From Bacteroidota bacterium (GTDB taxonomy: Bacteria > Bacteroidota > Bacteroidia > Chitinophagales > Chitinophagaceae), in contig VGFQ01000020.1 in assembly GCA_016868815.1 (NCBI GenBank), forward strand, positions 1 through 34,175: a stretch of 34,175 nucleotides of DNA, in the 5' to 3' direction. Below the pieces are notes generated by a model that saw only the letters and a program-made list of their open reading frames with translations, made no database searches and was not told the DNA's origin. This document shows, piece after piece, positions 1-8,561 of this stretch (within the stretch, counting starts at the first letter, position 1; each line of letters starts with the position of its first letter). Position numbers and translations under genes: made by a program.

Positions 1-1154
1 ACATCTTTCGAGGCGGCATAGCGGACGGCCTCGTCCACCCATTTTTTTTGCGGGGAGAAGCTTTTCCCAAAACTCATATTCACCACCCAGGCGCCGTTGT
101 CGACGGCATAGCGGATCGCATTTGCAACATCTTTGTCGTGCTCGTCGCCGTCCGGCACCGCCCGGATCGTCATGATCTCAACATGATCTGCCACCCCCTT
201 GGCACCTTTGTCGTTATTTCTCAAGGCGGCGATGATGCCGGAGACATGTGTTCCATGGCTGGCATCTGTGGCCATGAGGTCGGCATTGCCATAACGGCGG
301 TCGTTGATGTCATCATACCTGTCTTGTACAACTTCACCCCGGAAATTCCGGGGTTCTTTTTGGGCGGCCTCTACTTTGGATTTTTCTCCCTCATAGAAGC
401 TTGTCACCTCATCGATCAGCATCCGGTTGGTCATGTCCATCTGCTGCGTCTGCTGGAAAAGTCCCATCATCGCGCCGCGGGCCTTCGACACCTCTGCACT
501 TTGAGGCTTGAAGGCCGACAGGTCGTTGCCTGTATACAGCGGCTTGCCCAGTGCCGACCTCAGCACCGAGTCTGCTCCCGGCAGCTTCTCCATCAGGCTG
601 CTCAGGAACATCACATACATGGTGGCTTCCTTGGCCTGTGACTCAATCTGATTCTTTGCCTTCAGATAGATGCGATGGGCTCTTTTGTCATCAGAACTCC
701 AAGAGGTGGAATCCACCGGGCCCTCAAACTGTTTTTTAAACGAGTAATATATACGAGCTGCCTCATAGCTGTCTTTCCCCACATTCCGGCCATCCGGCCC
801 CCCAATGAAATTCCAGCCGTGCACATCGTCGACAAAGCCATTGCCATCATCGTCCTTACCATTGCCCGGCACTTCGCCCGGATTTCGCCAGAGAACTGGC
901 TTCAGATCTTCATGGGCTGTATCGATGCCGGAGTCGATGACGGCGACGACAATTTTCTTGCGGGGCTTCCGATCATTGAGTAGCTTTTGATACGCTTTCT
1001 CTACGCTGATGCCATAAACGCCGTCGGCTTCCAGGTCGAGGAGGTGCCAACTTTTCGGGGTAGCTGGTTTGGAAGACTGGCCGGCAGCACTATTACCCGT
1101 GAGGCTGACAGCTAGGGACAGGATTACGAACATCAGAGACCTTAGGTGCGGCAT
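1..1154 (-). CDS. S8 family (subtilisin-like) serine peptidase, secreted; C-terminus beyond the left edge
   Basis: The reading frame is open from the ATG at 1154 to the window edge, giving 384 N-terminal residues. Residues 1-26 form a signal peptide with a hydrophobic core (MFVILSLAVSL). The catalytic Asp lies in VAVIDSGID (Asp74), and an Asp/Asn/Gly-rich stretch (GKDDDGNGFVDD) follows, as in Bacteroidota subtilases. The catalytic His lies in SHGTHVSG (His300). The catalytic Ser must lie outside the window. About 225 residues separate Asp and His, far more than in classical subtilisins; the insert is charged and Gln-rich and probably helical. Large inserts of this kind are known to me in Bacteroidota S8 proteins, so I do not treat it as a disruption. 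The protein is probably an exported protease. It follows the aldehyde dehydrogenase gene on the same strand with a 93-bp gap. Confidence 0.93.
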   Translation of the reverse strand, partial: MPHLRSLMFVILSLAVSLTGNSAAGQSSKPATPKSWHLLDLEADGVYGISVEKAYQKLLNDRKPRKKIVVAVIDSGIDTAHEDLKPVLWRNPGEVPGNGKDDDGNGFVDDVHGWNFIGGPDGRNVGKDSYEAARIYYSFKKQFEGPVDSTSWSSDDKRAHRIYLKAKNQIESQAKEATMYVMFLSSLMEKLPGADSVLRSALGKPLYTGNDLSAFKPQSAEVSKARGAMMGLFQQTQQMDMTNRMLIDEVTSFYEGEKSKVEAAQKEPRNFRGEVVQDRYDDINDRRYGNADLMATDASHGTHVSGIIAALRNNDKGAKGVADHVEIMTIRAVPDGDEHDKDVANAIRYAVDNGAWVVNMSFGKSFSPQKKWVDEAVRYAASKD

Positions 1155-1247
1155 GGGTATTAATGGATTTGTCGTGCAAGTTAATTAGAACTTCCTAGTC
1201 GAAAGATCACATCTGGAGAAAGATGGATTATTAACGTTCGTGTAGAT

Positions 1248-2771
1248 TTATATATCAAAGCGGATACCTTGCGCCAACGGCAGTTGCGTGGAATAGTTGA
1301 TGGTATTGGTCTGGCGGCGCATGTATGCTTTCCAAGCATCGCTGCCACTCTCCCGACCACCACCCGTCTCCTTCTCTCCTCCGAAGGCCCCACCGATTTC
1401 AGCGCCGCTGGTGCCTATGTTCACATTGGCAATGCCGCAGTCGCTGCCCGCTGCGGAGAGAAAGGCCTCAGCCTCCCGCAGGTCCAACGTCATGATGGCA
1501 GAGGATAGCCCTTGCGGGACTTCATTCTGTATTCGGATGGCCTCCTCCAATTCTTGGTAACACAGCAGATAAAGGATAGGGGCGAAGGTCTCCTCCCGTA
1601 CAATCGGCATGTCGGCGGTCGCTTCAGCCATGCAGGGCCGGACATAGCAGCCGCTTTCAAAACCTGGGCCTTCGAGCACGCCAGGCTCCACGAGAAACCT
1701 CCCTCCCTGACGGCGGCAGGCTTCCACCGCCGCGAGGTAGGCGCCGACGGCGTCGGTATCGATCAAGGGGCCTACATGGTGGTGCGGGTCGAGTGGGTCT
1801 CCGATCCGCAGCTGCCCATAGGCCTTCACCAGTCGTTCTTTCATCTGTTCGTAGACCGAGGCGTGCACGATGAGCCGACGCGTCGTGGTGCATCGCTGCC
1901 CGGCAGTGCCAACCGCCCCGAAGACCGTTCCGATCACAGCCAGATCCAGGTCTGCATGCCCGGAAATGATGACGGCATTGTTGCCGCCGAGTTCGAGCAG
2001 ACTGCGGCCCAGTCGCGCACCGACGGTGGCAGCCACCACCTTCCCCATACGCGTGGAGCCCGTTGCCGATACCAAGGGTAAGCGCGTATCAGCCGACATC
2101 CATTCCCCGACATCCTGGCCACCGCTGACGAGGCAGCTCACTCCTTCCGGCACCCGGTTCGCGACAAAGACTTCTGCGATGATACGCTGGCAGGCAATGC
2201 CACAGAGGGGCGCCTTCTCCGACGGCTTCCACACACAGACATCTCCACATACCCAGGCAATCATCGCATTCCAACTCCATACTGCCACGGGAAAGTTGAA
2301 GGCGGAGAGGATGCCCACAACCCCGAGCGGATGCCATTGCTCATATATCCGATGTCCTGGACGTTCGGAATGCATCGTCAGACCATAGAGCTGTCGCGAC
2401 AGGCCCACGGCAAAATCGCAGATGTCTATCATCTCCTGTACTTCCCCCAAGCCCTCTTGCAGGCTCTTGCCCATCTCATATGAGACGAGCCTTCCCAGTG
2501 GCTCCTTCTGCGCCCTCAGCCGCTCGCCGACTTGCCGAACGACCTCACCCCGCTTTGGGGCCGGCCAGGCGCGCCAGCTGGCAAAGGCCTCCTGCGCCTG
2601 TGCGACGATGGCCTCATAGCCGTCATTGTCGGTCGGGAAAACATTTGCAATGCATCGGCCATCCACCGGAGAATGGGAAGGGAAGGAAGGGCGGCCAGAC
2701 CCCACCCAGTGCCGCCCGGTAGAAGTACCCTGGTTATACGACTCGATGCCCAGCTGTTGGAAGATGTCCAT
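1248..2771 (-). CDS. Aldehyde dehydrogenase, ALDH7 (antiquitin / aminoadipate-semialdehyde dehydrogenase) type
   Basis: A 507-residue NAD(P)+-dependent aldehyde dehydrogenase of full length. Catalytic Cys294 lies in GTAGQRCTTTRR and the general base Glu260 in LLELGGNN; Asn159 (FNFPVAV) would stabilise the oxyanion. The GTAGQRCTT and LELGGNNA signatures match the ALDH7 branch, whose known members oxidise alpha-aminoadipic semialdehyde in lysine breakdown; the substrate here is inferred. The frame is open upstream to 2945, but that extension overlaps the end of the Ppx/GppA gene. The ATG at 2771 (MDIFQQLGIES) leaves a 34-bp gap after that gene and gives the usual family length, so I chose it. 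No separate -7 element is visible in the gap, so co-transcription with the phosphatase gene is likely. No other lysine-catabolism gene is nearby. Confidence 0.93.
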   Translation of the reverse strand: MDIFQQLGIESYNQGTSTGRHWVGSGRPSFPSHSPVDGRCIANVFPTDNDGYEAIVAQAQEAFASWRAWPAPKRGEVVRQVGERLRAQKEPLGRLVSYEMGKSLQEGLGEVQEMIDICDFAVGLSRQLYGLTMHSERPGHRIYEQWHPLGVVGILSAFNFPVAVWSWNAMIAWVCGDVCVWKPSEKAPLCGIACQRIIAEVFVANRVPEGVSCLVSGGQDVGEWMSADTRLPLVSATGSTRMGKVVAATVGARLGRSLLELGGNNAVIISGHADLDLAVIGTVFGAVGTAGQRCTTTRRLIVHASVYEQMKERLVKAYGQLRIGDPLDPHHHVGPLIDTDAVGAYLAAVEACRRQGGRFLVEPGVLEGPGFESGCYVRPCMAEATADMPIVREETFAPILYLLCYQELEEAIRIQNEVPQGLSSAIMTLDLREAEAFLSAAGSDCGIANVNIGTSGAEIGGAFGGEKETGGGRESGSDAWKAYMRRQTNTINYSTQLPLAQGIRFDI

Positions 2772-2805
2772 ACTATAGATGTTTGATGTCAAGGCAACCG
2801 CCTTG

Positions 2806-3690
2806 TCAGTCCCGAAGCAGGTCTTTGTAGAGATGCTGCACCAGCCCGTCGGCCAGTCCAATCTTGGGAACAAAGATCTCTTCGCATCCAGCCCAGCGCA
2901 TGGCGCTGATATAAATTTGCAGCGCAGGCACAATGACGTCGGCACGGTCTTCCCGCAGTCGGTACAGCGCCATGCGCTGCTCCAGGGTGCAGGCCGAAAA
3001 CTCCTTATATAAGTCGCGTAGTATCTCCAGCGTCAGCGGCTTGCCATCTTTGCGCTGTGACAGCGAGAAGACTTTATTGATATTCCCTCCGGATCCGATC
3101 GCGGTGACATGCCGCAGCCTTTTTGTCGCCTCCCGCAGGTACTCTTTCAGGCCATCCCAGTGCCGCTCCTCCAGTTTTCCTTTCAGCACGCGGATGGTGC
3201 CGATGTCAAATGATTGCTTAGAGATCATCCGACCCTCTCCAAAAAGGGTCACTTCCGTACTGCCACCCCCTACGTCGATATATAGATAGCTGTCGTCCCG
3301 GTCCATGTGCTCTGCGATGTGATTCTCATAGATCAGACTGGCCTCGGCATCTCCGCTGATGACTTCTACCTCGAAGCCGGTGGAGGCACGTACCTTTTCT
3401 AAGATCTCCGGCGCATTCTGGGCATCCCGCATCGCCGATGTGGCACAGGCCTTGACATGCCGGACATCATAGGCACGCAGCAAATGCCGAAACGCCATCA
3501 GACTCTCTACCAGCATGGCTGTTCGCTCTGGGGAGATCTCTCCTGTATCGAAGACATCGAAGCCTAGCCGGATGGGCACCCGAACGAGGTTCAGCTTCGC
3601 GAACTCAGGCTCTCCGGCATCGCTGTGTTGTACCTCGCTGATCAGCAGCCTGACTGCATTCGATCCTATGTCTATCGCGGCAAGTCTCAT
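2806..3690 (-). CDS. Ppx/GppA family phosphatase (short form, exopolyphosphatase-like)
   Basis: A 294-residue member of the Ppx/GppA branch of the sugar-kinase/HSP70/actin fold. The first phosphate-binding loop is IDIGSNAVRLL near the N-terminus, a Glu lies in SGDAEASLIY (about residue 116), and the second loop is DVGGGSTEV (residues 139-147). It has only the two-domain core, without the C-terminal HD domain of E. coli Ppx, which is usual in Bacteroidota. It should hydrolyse polyphosphate or pppGpp; the neighbouring ppk1 favours polyphosphate. An upstream in-frame GTG at 3705 is possible, but it sits inside the -7 element TATCTTTG (3705-3712), so the ATG at 3690 (MRLAAIDIGSN) is the better start. 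That element also suggests the gene can be transcribed independently of ppk1. Confidence 0.92.
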   Translation of the reverse strand: MRLAAIDIGSNAVRLLISEVQHSDAGEPEFAKLNLVRVPIRLGFDVFDTGEISPERTAMLVESLMAFRHLLRAYDVRHVKACATSAMRDAQNAPEILEKVRASTGFEVEVISGDAEASLIYENHIAEHMDRDDSYLYIDVGGGSTEVTLFGEGRMISKQSFDIGTIRVLKGKLEERHWDGLKEYLREATKRLRHVTAIGSGGNINKVFSLSQRKDGKPLTLEILRDLYKEFSACTLEQRMALYRLREDRADVIVPALQIYISAMRWAGCEEIFVPKIGLADGLVQHLYKDLLRD

Positions 3691-3704
3691 ATCCAGCCTA
3701 GCCA

Positions 3705-3712
3705 CAAAGATA
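3705..3712 (-). promoter_or_regulatory. -7 promoter element of the Ppx/GppA gene
   Basis: Read on the minus strand, TATCTTTG matches the Bacteroidota -7 consensus TAnnTTTG and ends 14 nt before the ATG at 3690. No TTG lies at the expected -33 distance. The position rules out the longer GTG start at 3705. Confidence 0.5.
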
Positions 3713-3818
3713 GCATCCCCCCGCTGGACGCTGGCGGCACATATTCCACAGTGGCTATAAATGTATGGGGATACTAAAACTGCAGATCCTGCAAGGGGAG
3801 GGGAGACCTATATAAGGA

Positions 3819-5942
3819 CTATCGTCGGCCTTTTTCCAGATACCGGCAAATCTCTATCTGCGACTGGACCTTCTTTCCGGTACTGCGGACATAGTCATTC
3901 TGTAAGCCCCCTTCTATGCGCCGGGCTTTGACATTATCAGAGAGCTGAATTTCCAAGATCTCTGTCAGCTCAACTGCAATGGCCGGATCTTCTATTGGAA
4001 TGGCCACCTCGATCCGGTGGTCGAGGTTGCGCACCATCCAGTCGGCCGAAGAGATCCATACCCTGGGTTCCCCTCCATTGTGGAACACCATCACACGTGC
4101 ATGCTCCAGGAAAGTATCGACAATACTCACGCTTTGAATGCATTCGCCCCCCCGGATCTGCTGCGGCACCAGGCAGCAGATGCCCCGGATGATCATACGG
4201 ATCTGCACGCCGGCGGCGGCCGCCTGCTCCAAGGACTTCATCAGCACTTCGTCTGACAGCGAGTTGAGCTTGAGGGTGATGGCAGCCGGCTTGCCCTTGC
4301 GGGCTGCCAAGGCCTCCTTTCTGATGGCATGCAACAGTACCTTCCGCATCCGCAGGGGGCTGCAGAGCAAGTGGCGACAGTCGGCCAACTCTTGAAGACG
4401 TTGCTCAGGCTTCTCCAGCGCCCGAAAGATCCGGGAGAGGTCTTTCATCACTGATTCACGGGAAGTCAGCAGGAAATGGTCGACGTAGATCCTGGCGGTG
4501 CCTTCATGCAGGTTTCCGGTGCCGACGAAGCCATAGGTGAGCCAGCCTCTCTTTATTTTTTTTCGGATGAGGCAGACCTTAGCATGTACTTTCAAGCCGG
4601 GCACGCCGACATATACCCGCACTCCCTCTTCTTCGAGGATCTTCTTCCATTCCAGGTTATTTTCTTCGTCAAAACGGGCCCGCAGCTCCAGGACTACCGT
4701 GACCAGTTTGCCATTCCGTACGGCATTGATCAGTGCATTGACGATCCTGGACTTTGGGGCCAGGCGGTATGCCGTCAGATGGATAGATGTCACATCCTGG
4801 TCCATCGCTGCCTCCCGTAGCAAGTCGATGATAGGGTCAAACGAGTGGTAGGGGAGGTGCAGCATCACGTCTTTCCGTAAGATGACATCTGTCACCCGTC
4901 CCCGACCGCGAAAGTCAGGATGTAATAAGGGTGCAAGCCGCTGTGCAGACCGGCGAAACACTTCGTTCGGGAAATCTATGAAGTGCCGAAAATTATGAAT
5001 GCGACCACCCGGTATCAAAGGGTCCTTAGGCCTAAGTCCGATCCGATTTATCAGATAGGTGAGTAAGCCCGGGTCGATCTCCCGGTCATAGACAAATCGT
5101 ACGGCCCGCCCCTTGCGGCGGTCTTTTATGCCTTTCTCGATGCGGTCGATATAGCTCATCGTCTCGTCCACGTCGAGGTCAAACTCAGCGTCCTTAGTTA
5201 CTTTCACTACGTGGGCAGAAAAAATATCATGGCCCAAAAAGGAGAAGATGCGGGGTAGTGAGTGCCGGATGACATCCTCCAGTAAGATCAGATGCCGCTC
5301 TCCTGAACGCTTCGGCGGGATCTCCAAAAAACGCGGAAGCACCCGTGTTGGAACTTCTATCAGCGCATAGCGCATTGGGACTGACCCATCCCTTCGCGTC
5401 ATCACGACGGCTAGGTAGAGCGACTTCTCCCTCAGATATGGAAGCCTTGGAATGTTCTCGATCAGCAGCGGAATAACGTTCTGCCGCACCTGCTCCACAA
5501 AATAGCGATCAACATGCTCTCGCTGCTTTTTGTCTAACTGGCGCTCCGTCAGCAGGTGGATGCGCTCCTTCTTAAGATCCGACTGGATGCCTTCCCAGAT
5601 CCGGTTGAAGGCCTCCTGCTGCTCGATGACGATGTGGTGGATGGATTCCAGGATCTGCCGGGGCGAACGTTCCAGGTGCATGTTGGCCCGGCTGCCATAC
5701 CGCACCATGCGTCCTAGGGCAGCCACCCGGACACGAAAGAACTCATCGAGGTTGTTGGAGAAGATACCCAGAAAGCGGATCCGGTCACGCAGGGATACTG
5801 ATGGGTCCGCAGCCTCTTGCAACACGCGGGCGTTGAAAGAAAGCCAGCTGATATCCCGGGGTACGGTATGGCATATTCGTTCGTCAGACTTTGCACGAAC
5901 CGGTTTGCCTTTGGGCCGGGTGTTCTTCCGCGCGGGGGACAT
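3819..5942 (-). CDS. ppk1: Polyphosphate kinase 1
   Basis: A 707-residue PPK1, the usual family length, which reversibly transfers the gamma phosphate of ATP onto polyphosphate. The N-terminal domain begins with ISWLSFNARVLQEA and NNLDEFFRVR. The autophosphorylated histidine is His453 in LKVHAKVCL, and the second catalytic histidine is His614 in FLEHARV. GTGNLHEGTARIY (about 474-486) and RGICCL (about 586-591) are also diagnostic. The ATG at 5942 gives a basic N-terminus (MSPARKNTRPKGK) and follows RfaE2 by 60 bp. The Ppx/GppA gene lies 128 bp downstream on the same strand, so synthesis and breakdown of polyphosphate are encoded together. No truncation or missing catalytic residue is seen. 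Confidence 0.97.
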   Translation of the reverse strand: MSPARKNTRPKGKPVRAKSDERICHTVPRDISWLSFNARVLQEAADPSVSLRDRIRFLGIFSNNLDEFFRVRVAALGRMVRYGSRANMHLERSPRQILESIHHIVIEQQEAFNRIWEGIQSDLKKERIHLLTERQLDKKQREHVDRYFVEQVRQNVIPLLIENIPRLPYLREKSLYLAVVMTRRDGSVPMRYALIEVPTRVLPRFLEIPPKRSGERHLILLEDVIRHSLPRIFSFLGHDIFSAHVVKVTKDAEFDLDVDETMSYIDRIEKGIKDRRKGRAVRFVYDREIDPGLLTYLINRIGLRPKDPLIPGGRIHNFRHFIDFPNEVFRRSAQRLAPLLHPDFRGRGRVTDVILRKDVMLHLPYHSFDPIIDLLREAAMDQDVTSIHLTAYRLAPKSRIVNALINAVRNGKLVTVVLELRARFDEENNLEWKKILEEEGVRVYVGVPGLKVHAKVCLIRKKIKRGWLTYGFVGTGNLHEGTARIYVDHFLLTSRESVMKDLSRIFRALEKPEQRLQELADCRHLLCSPLRMRKVLLHAIRKEALAARKGKPAAITLKLNSLSDEVLMKSLEQAAAAGVQIRMIIRGICCLVPQQIRGGECIQSVSIVDTFLEHARVMVFHNGGEPRVWISSADWMVRNLDHRIEVAIPIEDPAIAVELTEILEIQLSDNVKARRIEGGLQNDYVRSTGKKVQSQIEICRYLEKGRR

Positions 5943-6002
5943 ATGACTCTGATGGAGGCGGCAAGTTATGGAATCAGGGTCCGACCCTAAGTTAAGTTTT
6001 CA

Positions 6003-6494
6003 TCACAGCGACCGAATGTGTGCAATCAGGCCCGTGGTGGAATATCCTTCTGTGAGGGGTATGATTTCGATACGGCCGCCCGAAGCGACGACGGCCTCTG
6101 CTCCAACCACCTCTTCGGCGCGATAGTCGCCGCCTTTCACGAGGATATCCGGGAGCAAGGCCTCTATCAGCTCCCGGGGTGTGTCTTCGTCGAAGATCAC
6201 GACGGCATCCACCATGCTCAGACATGCCAGCATGCGGCTGCGGAAGGCCTGGTCATTGACCGGACGATCATTTCCTTTCAACCTCCGGACGGACGCATCC
6301 CCGTTGAGGCCAACCACCAGGAGGTCGCCGAGTGCTGCCGCACGCTCCAACACATCCAGATGGCCGGCGTGCAGGATGTCGAAGCAACCATTGGTAAATA
6401 CCACGCTGCGCCGGAGCAGCCTCCAGCGAGCAATGGCGCGGATGGCCTCCTCCAGAGAGAGCAGCTTGTCCGTATATCCGTGCGCACTCCTCAT
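6003..6494 (-). CDS. rfaE2: D-glycero-beta-D-manno-heptose 1-phosphate adenylyltransferase
   Basis: A 163-residue nucleotidyltransferase equivalent to the C-terminal domain of HldE/RfaE. The N-terminal FTNGCFDILHAGH carries the HxGH active site (His42 and His45), LVKGGDY is the conserved mid-protein motif, and GYSTTGLI is the C-terminal one. It should make ADP-heptose for the LPS inner core in the cytoplasm. The kinase half (RfaE1/HldA) is not fused and not in the window. The frame is open further upstream, but the ATG at 6494 overlaps the stop of the preceding flippase-like gene (ATGA, 6491-6494), a typical coupled start, and gives the family length. The tie to the flippase-like protein suggests an envelope-glycan job (inference). 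Confidence 0.93.
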   Translation of the reverse strand: MRSAHGYTDKLLSLEEAIRAIARWRLLRRSVVFTNGCFDILHAGHLDVLERAAALGDLLVVGLNGDASVRRLKGNDRPVNDQAFRSRMLACLSMVDAVVIFDEDTPRELIEALLPDILVKGGDYRAEEVVGAEAVVASGGRIEIIPLTEGYSTTGLIAHIRSL

Positions 6495-7483
6495 GCCTTG
6501 TCGCGGTTGAGTATCGGTAAGATGATCAGGCAAAGGATGCCCGCCACCAGCATCAGTACTGTCTGGAAAGCCCATAGCAGCCACCCAAAGGCAAGCCCTG
6601 CCACCGGCAGCACACCATAGAGTGACAGTGATTTCTGCACGGCAATCTGATAGGCGCCGATGCCTCCCTGTGTGGCAATCATCGCCAGGCTACCCGTCCA
6701 AAGCAGCGTCAGCGAAGGCCCCATGCCCAGATGGCTGACAGGCTCCATCGCATATAAGCCGATGCGGATACTCAAGAGGTACATCAACCATATAAAAATG
6801 GTGTGCAGGAAGAACTCCGGCTTGCGCTCAATCAGCCGGATGCTCGTCAAACCCTGCCAGATGCCATTGGCAAGTGACCATATCTTCTCAATGATCGCGA
6901 TGTGCCGAAGCCTTCGGAGCAGGAAATATCCTGAGACCCCGAGGACCAGTCCGGCAAATGCCAACCACACCGTTCGTCCCATGCCTGCACCACCTCCCCG
7001 CATCTTATCCAGTTGCTCCCCCAGCAAGCTGTCCATCAGGTCCATCTGCGTGCCAACGGCCAGCCCGAACGACACCAGCAGGCAGACGACATCCAAGGCA
7101 CGCTCCGCCAGCATCGTGCCGATCAGCTTTTCGACAGGCGTCTTTTCATATTTCGCGAGCGTCGTACATTTCACCACTTCCCCCATGCGTGGCACGAGCA
7201 GGTTGAAGAAATAGCCTAACAGTACAGCGATGAAAGTATTGGCCCGGGAGGGTTGATACCCGAGTGGTTCCAACATGATCCGCCAGCGCAAAGCCCTGCT
7301 GTAATGAGACAGAAAAATCATGCACATCGCCGGCAGAACCAGTAGGTAATTGGCAGATCCCAGCGACGCTTTCAGGCTGCGCATATCTTCCGGAGACAAG
7401 CTTTTCATCGACCACCAAATCAGGAAAATGCCAAGGCCCAAGAAGATGAGGTACTGGAGGATGAGCGAGAGATACTTTTTCAT
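6491..7483 (-). CDS. Flippase-like integral membrane protein (UPF0104 / LPG-synthase TM-region family)
   Basis: A 330-residue polytopic membrane protein with about eight hydrophobic segments, beginning with LILQYLIFLGLGIFLIWW. Family signatures are RALRWRIMLEPLGY, LVPRMGEVVKC and GTMLAERALD, as in the lysylphosphatidylglycerol-synthase transmembrane/AglD family that resembles the flippase part of MprF. No MprF synthase domain is attached. It probably moves a lipid or lipid-linked glycan across the inner membrane; the substrate is unknown. The longer frame from 7528 starts with TTG within the promoter element at 7526-7533, so the ATG at 7483 is the real start. It overlaps rfaE2 by four bases, so the two are translationally coupled. 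Confidence 0.88.
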   Translation of the reverse strand: MKKYLSLILQYLIFLGLGIFLIWWSMKSLSPEDMRSLKASLGSANYLLVLPAMCMIFLSHYSRALRWRIMLEPLGYQPSRANTFIAVLLGYFFNLLVPRMGEVVKCTTLAKYEKTPVEKLIGTMLAERALDVVCLLVSFGLAVGTQMDLMDSLLGEQLDKMRGGGAGMGRTVWLAFAGLVLGVSGYFLLRRLRHIAIIEKIWSLANGIWQGLTSIRLIERKPEFFLHTIFIWLMYLLSIRIGLYAMEPVSHLGMGPSLTLLWTGSLAMIATQGGIGAYQIAVQKSLSLYGVLPVAGLAFGWLLWAFQTVLMLVAGILCLIILPILNRDKA

Positions 7484-7525
7484 ACAAGCGGTTTCCCATT
7501 GGGCTTCAACCCCATGCAACGTGTT

Positions 7526-7533
7526 CAAAGGTA
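7526..7533 (-). promoter_or_regulatory. -7 promoter element for the flippase-rfaE2 transcript
   Basis: TACCTTTG on the minus strand matches TAnnTTTG and lies 42 nt before the ATG at 7483, giving a leader of roughly 35 nt. No clear TTG is seen at -33. Confidence 0.5.
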
Positions 7534-7655
7534 GCCACTACTGCCTGAATTGCCCATATCAAGCCTGGGGCAGTCCCATCTGGCGATTTTCTGTGTCACC
7601 CCTTTGCCTGGAAGAGGCCAGGTTCTTCTCCCAAAGCCTATTCCCGAGGAATCAT

Positions 7656-7663
7656 TACCTTCG
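7656..7663 (+). promoter_or_regulatory. Probable -7 element for the glycogen-synthase-like gene
   Basis: TACCTTCG differs from TAnnTTTG at one base and lies 31 nt before the ATG at 7695. The same variant occurs before the acylase gene at 14558. Confidence 0.35.
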
Positions 7664-7694
7664 CACTCCCCAAGCAATCTTTAAACTTCACCCA

Positions 7695-8510
7695 ATGGTA
7701 GCCAAAAAAAGAATACTCTTCATCGCCAACGAAATGTCTCCCTACCTGGAACTCACAGAGTTCTCGGAGGTTGCCAACCGACTGGCGATCAAGGCAAACG
7801 ACAGCGGCTACGAAGTGCGGTGCATCATGCCCCGCTTCGGGGTCATCAACGAACGGCGGCATCGGCTGCACGAAGTGGTACGATTGTCTGGCATCAATGT
7901 CTCCATCGACAACGACGACTACCCCCTGCAAATAAAAGTGGCCTCCCTGCCCAACGCCCGCCTGCAAGTATATTTCCTAGACAATGAAGATATGTTCCGC
8001 CGAAAGCAAGTCTTCTCTGACGAACATGATACCTGGTTTCCGGATAACGGCATGCGCTCCATCTTTTTCTGCAAAGGCGCCCTTGAGACAGTCAAGAAGT
8101 TCGGATGGCCGCCAGACATCATCCATTGCAGCGGATGGATGACCTCCTTAGTACCCCTATACATTAAAACAGCCTACCGCAAAGAGCCCGTCTTTAACCA
8201 TAGTAAAGTCCTGTACACCATCGGGCAAAACACATTCCAGGGCCGGCTGGAAGATGATTTCCTCAAGAAATCGCTGATCCATGCTTCCATGAAAGAGAAA
8301 GACCTCGCACCCTATCGGGGAGCCGACAATACCGCGCTCTTCCTTGGATCCGCCACCTACTCAGACGCTATTACCTACGGAGATGAGAACATCGAGAAGA
8401 CCATCCTCCATGAATTTTCCACCGTCAAAGGGAAGCGCATTCTCCCCTGGCGGGCGGACTCTGATTTAGCTGAATATTTACAGCTATATAGCGACCTTGC
8501 TGGCAAATAG
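7695..8510 (+). CDS. Short glycogen/starch-synthase-like protein (N-terminal GT5 domain only)
   Basis: A 271-residue protein resembling only the N-terminal Rossmann half of GT5 glycogen synthases: KKRILFIANEMSPY near the start, SGYEVRCIMPRFG, a long sugar-domain middle, and DIIHCSGWMTSLVPLYIK, which corresponds to the family's DIIHxHDW region. The C-terminal GT-B half is absent. The ADP-glucose-binding KTGG motif expected just after the first strand is replaced by LTEFSEV, so normal glycogen synthase activity is unlikely. Short proteins of this type are conserved in Bacteroidota beside DUF4270 genes, as here. The frame is open back to 7350, but the ATG at 7695 lies after the promoter and begins the homologous region. 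Function unknown; a regulatory or binding role is an inference. Confidence 0.85.
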   Translation: MVAKKRILFIANEMSPYLELTEFSEVANRLAIKANDSGYEVRCIMPRFGVINERRHRLHEVVRLSGINVSIDNDDYPLQIKVASLPNARLQVYFLDNEDMFRRKQVFSDEHDTWFPDNGMRSIFFCKGALETVKKFGWPPDIIHCSGWMTSLVPLYIKTAYRKEPVFNHSKVLYTIGQNTFQGRLEDDFLKKSLIHASMKEKDLAPYRGADNTALFLGSATYSDAITYGDENIEKTILHEFSTVKGKRILPWRADSDLAEYLQLYSDLAGK

Positions 8511-8561
8511 CTAGGACATCTCTCCAGACGAATGTATCTCCTACCATCTACCTCGGCCCTC

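Noticed and set aside
48..641. 197-codon plus-strand open frame at the left edge
   Set aside because: The minus-strand frame encodes a subtilase with its Asp and His motifs through this region.
1512..2081. 189-codon plus-strand open frame inside the aldehyde dehydrogenase gene
   Set aside because: It is antisense to catalytic Cys294 and the NAD-binding region; no independent evidence.
5976..5988. AGGGT/ACCCT hairpin between rfaE2 and ppk1 as a terminator
   Set aside because: The stem is five base pairs, no T-run follows on the transcribed strand, and the genes are co-directional with a 60-bp gap.
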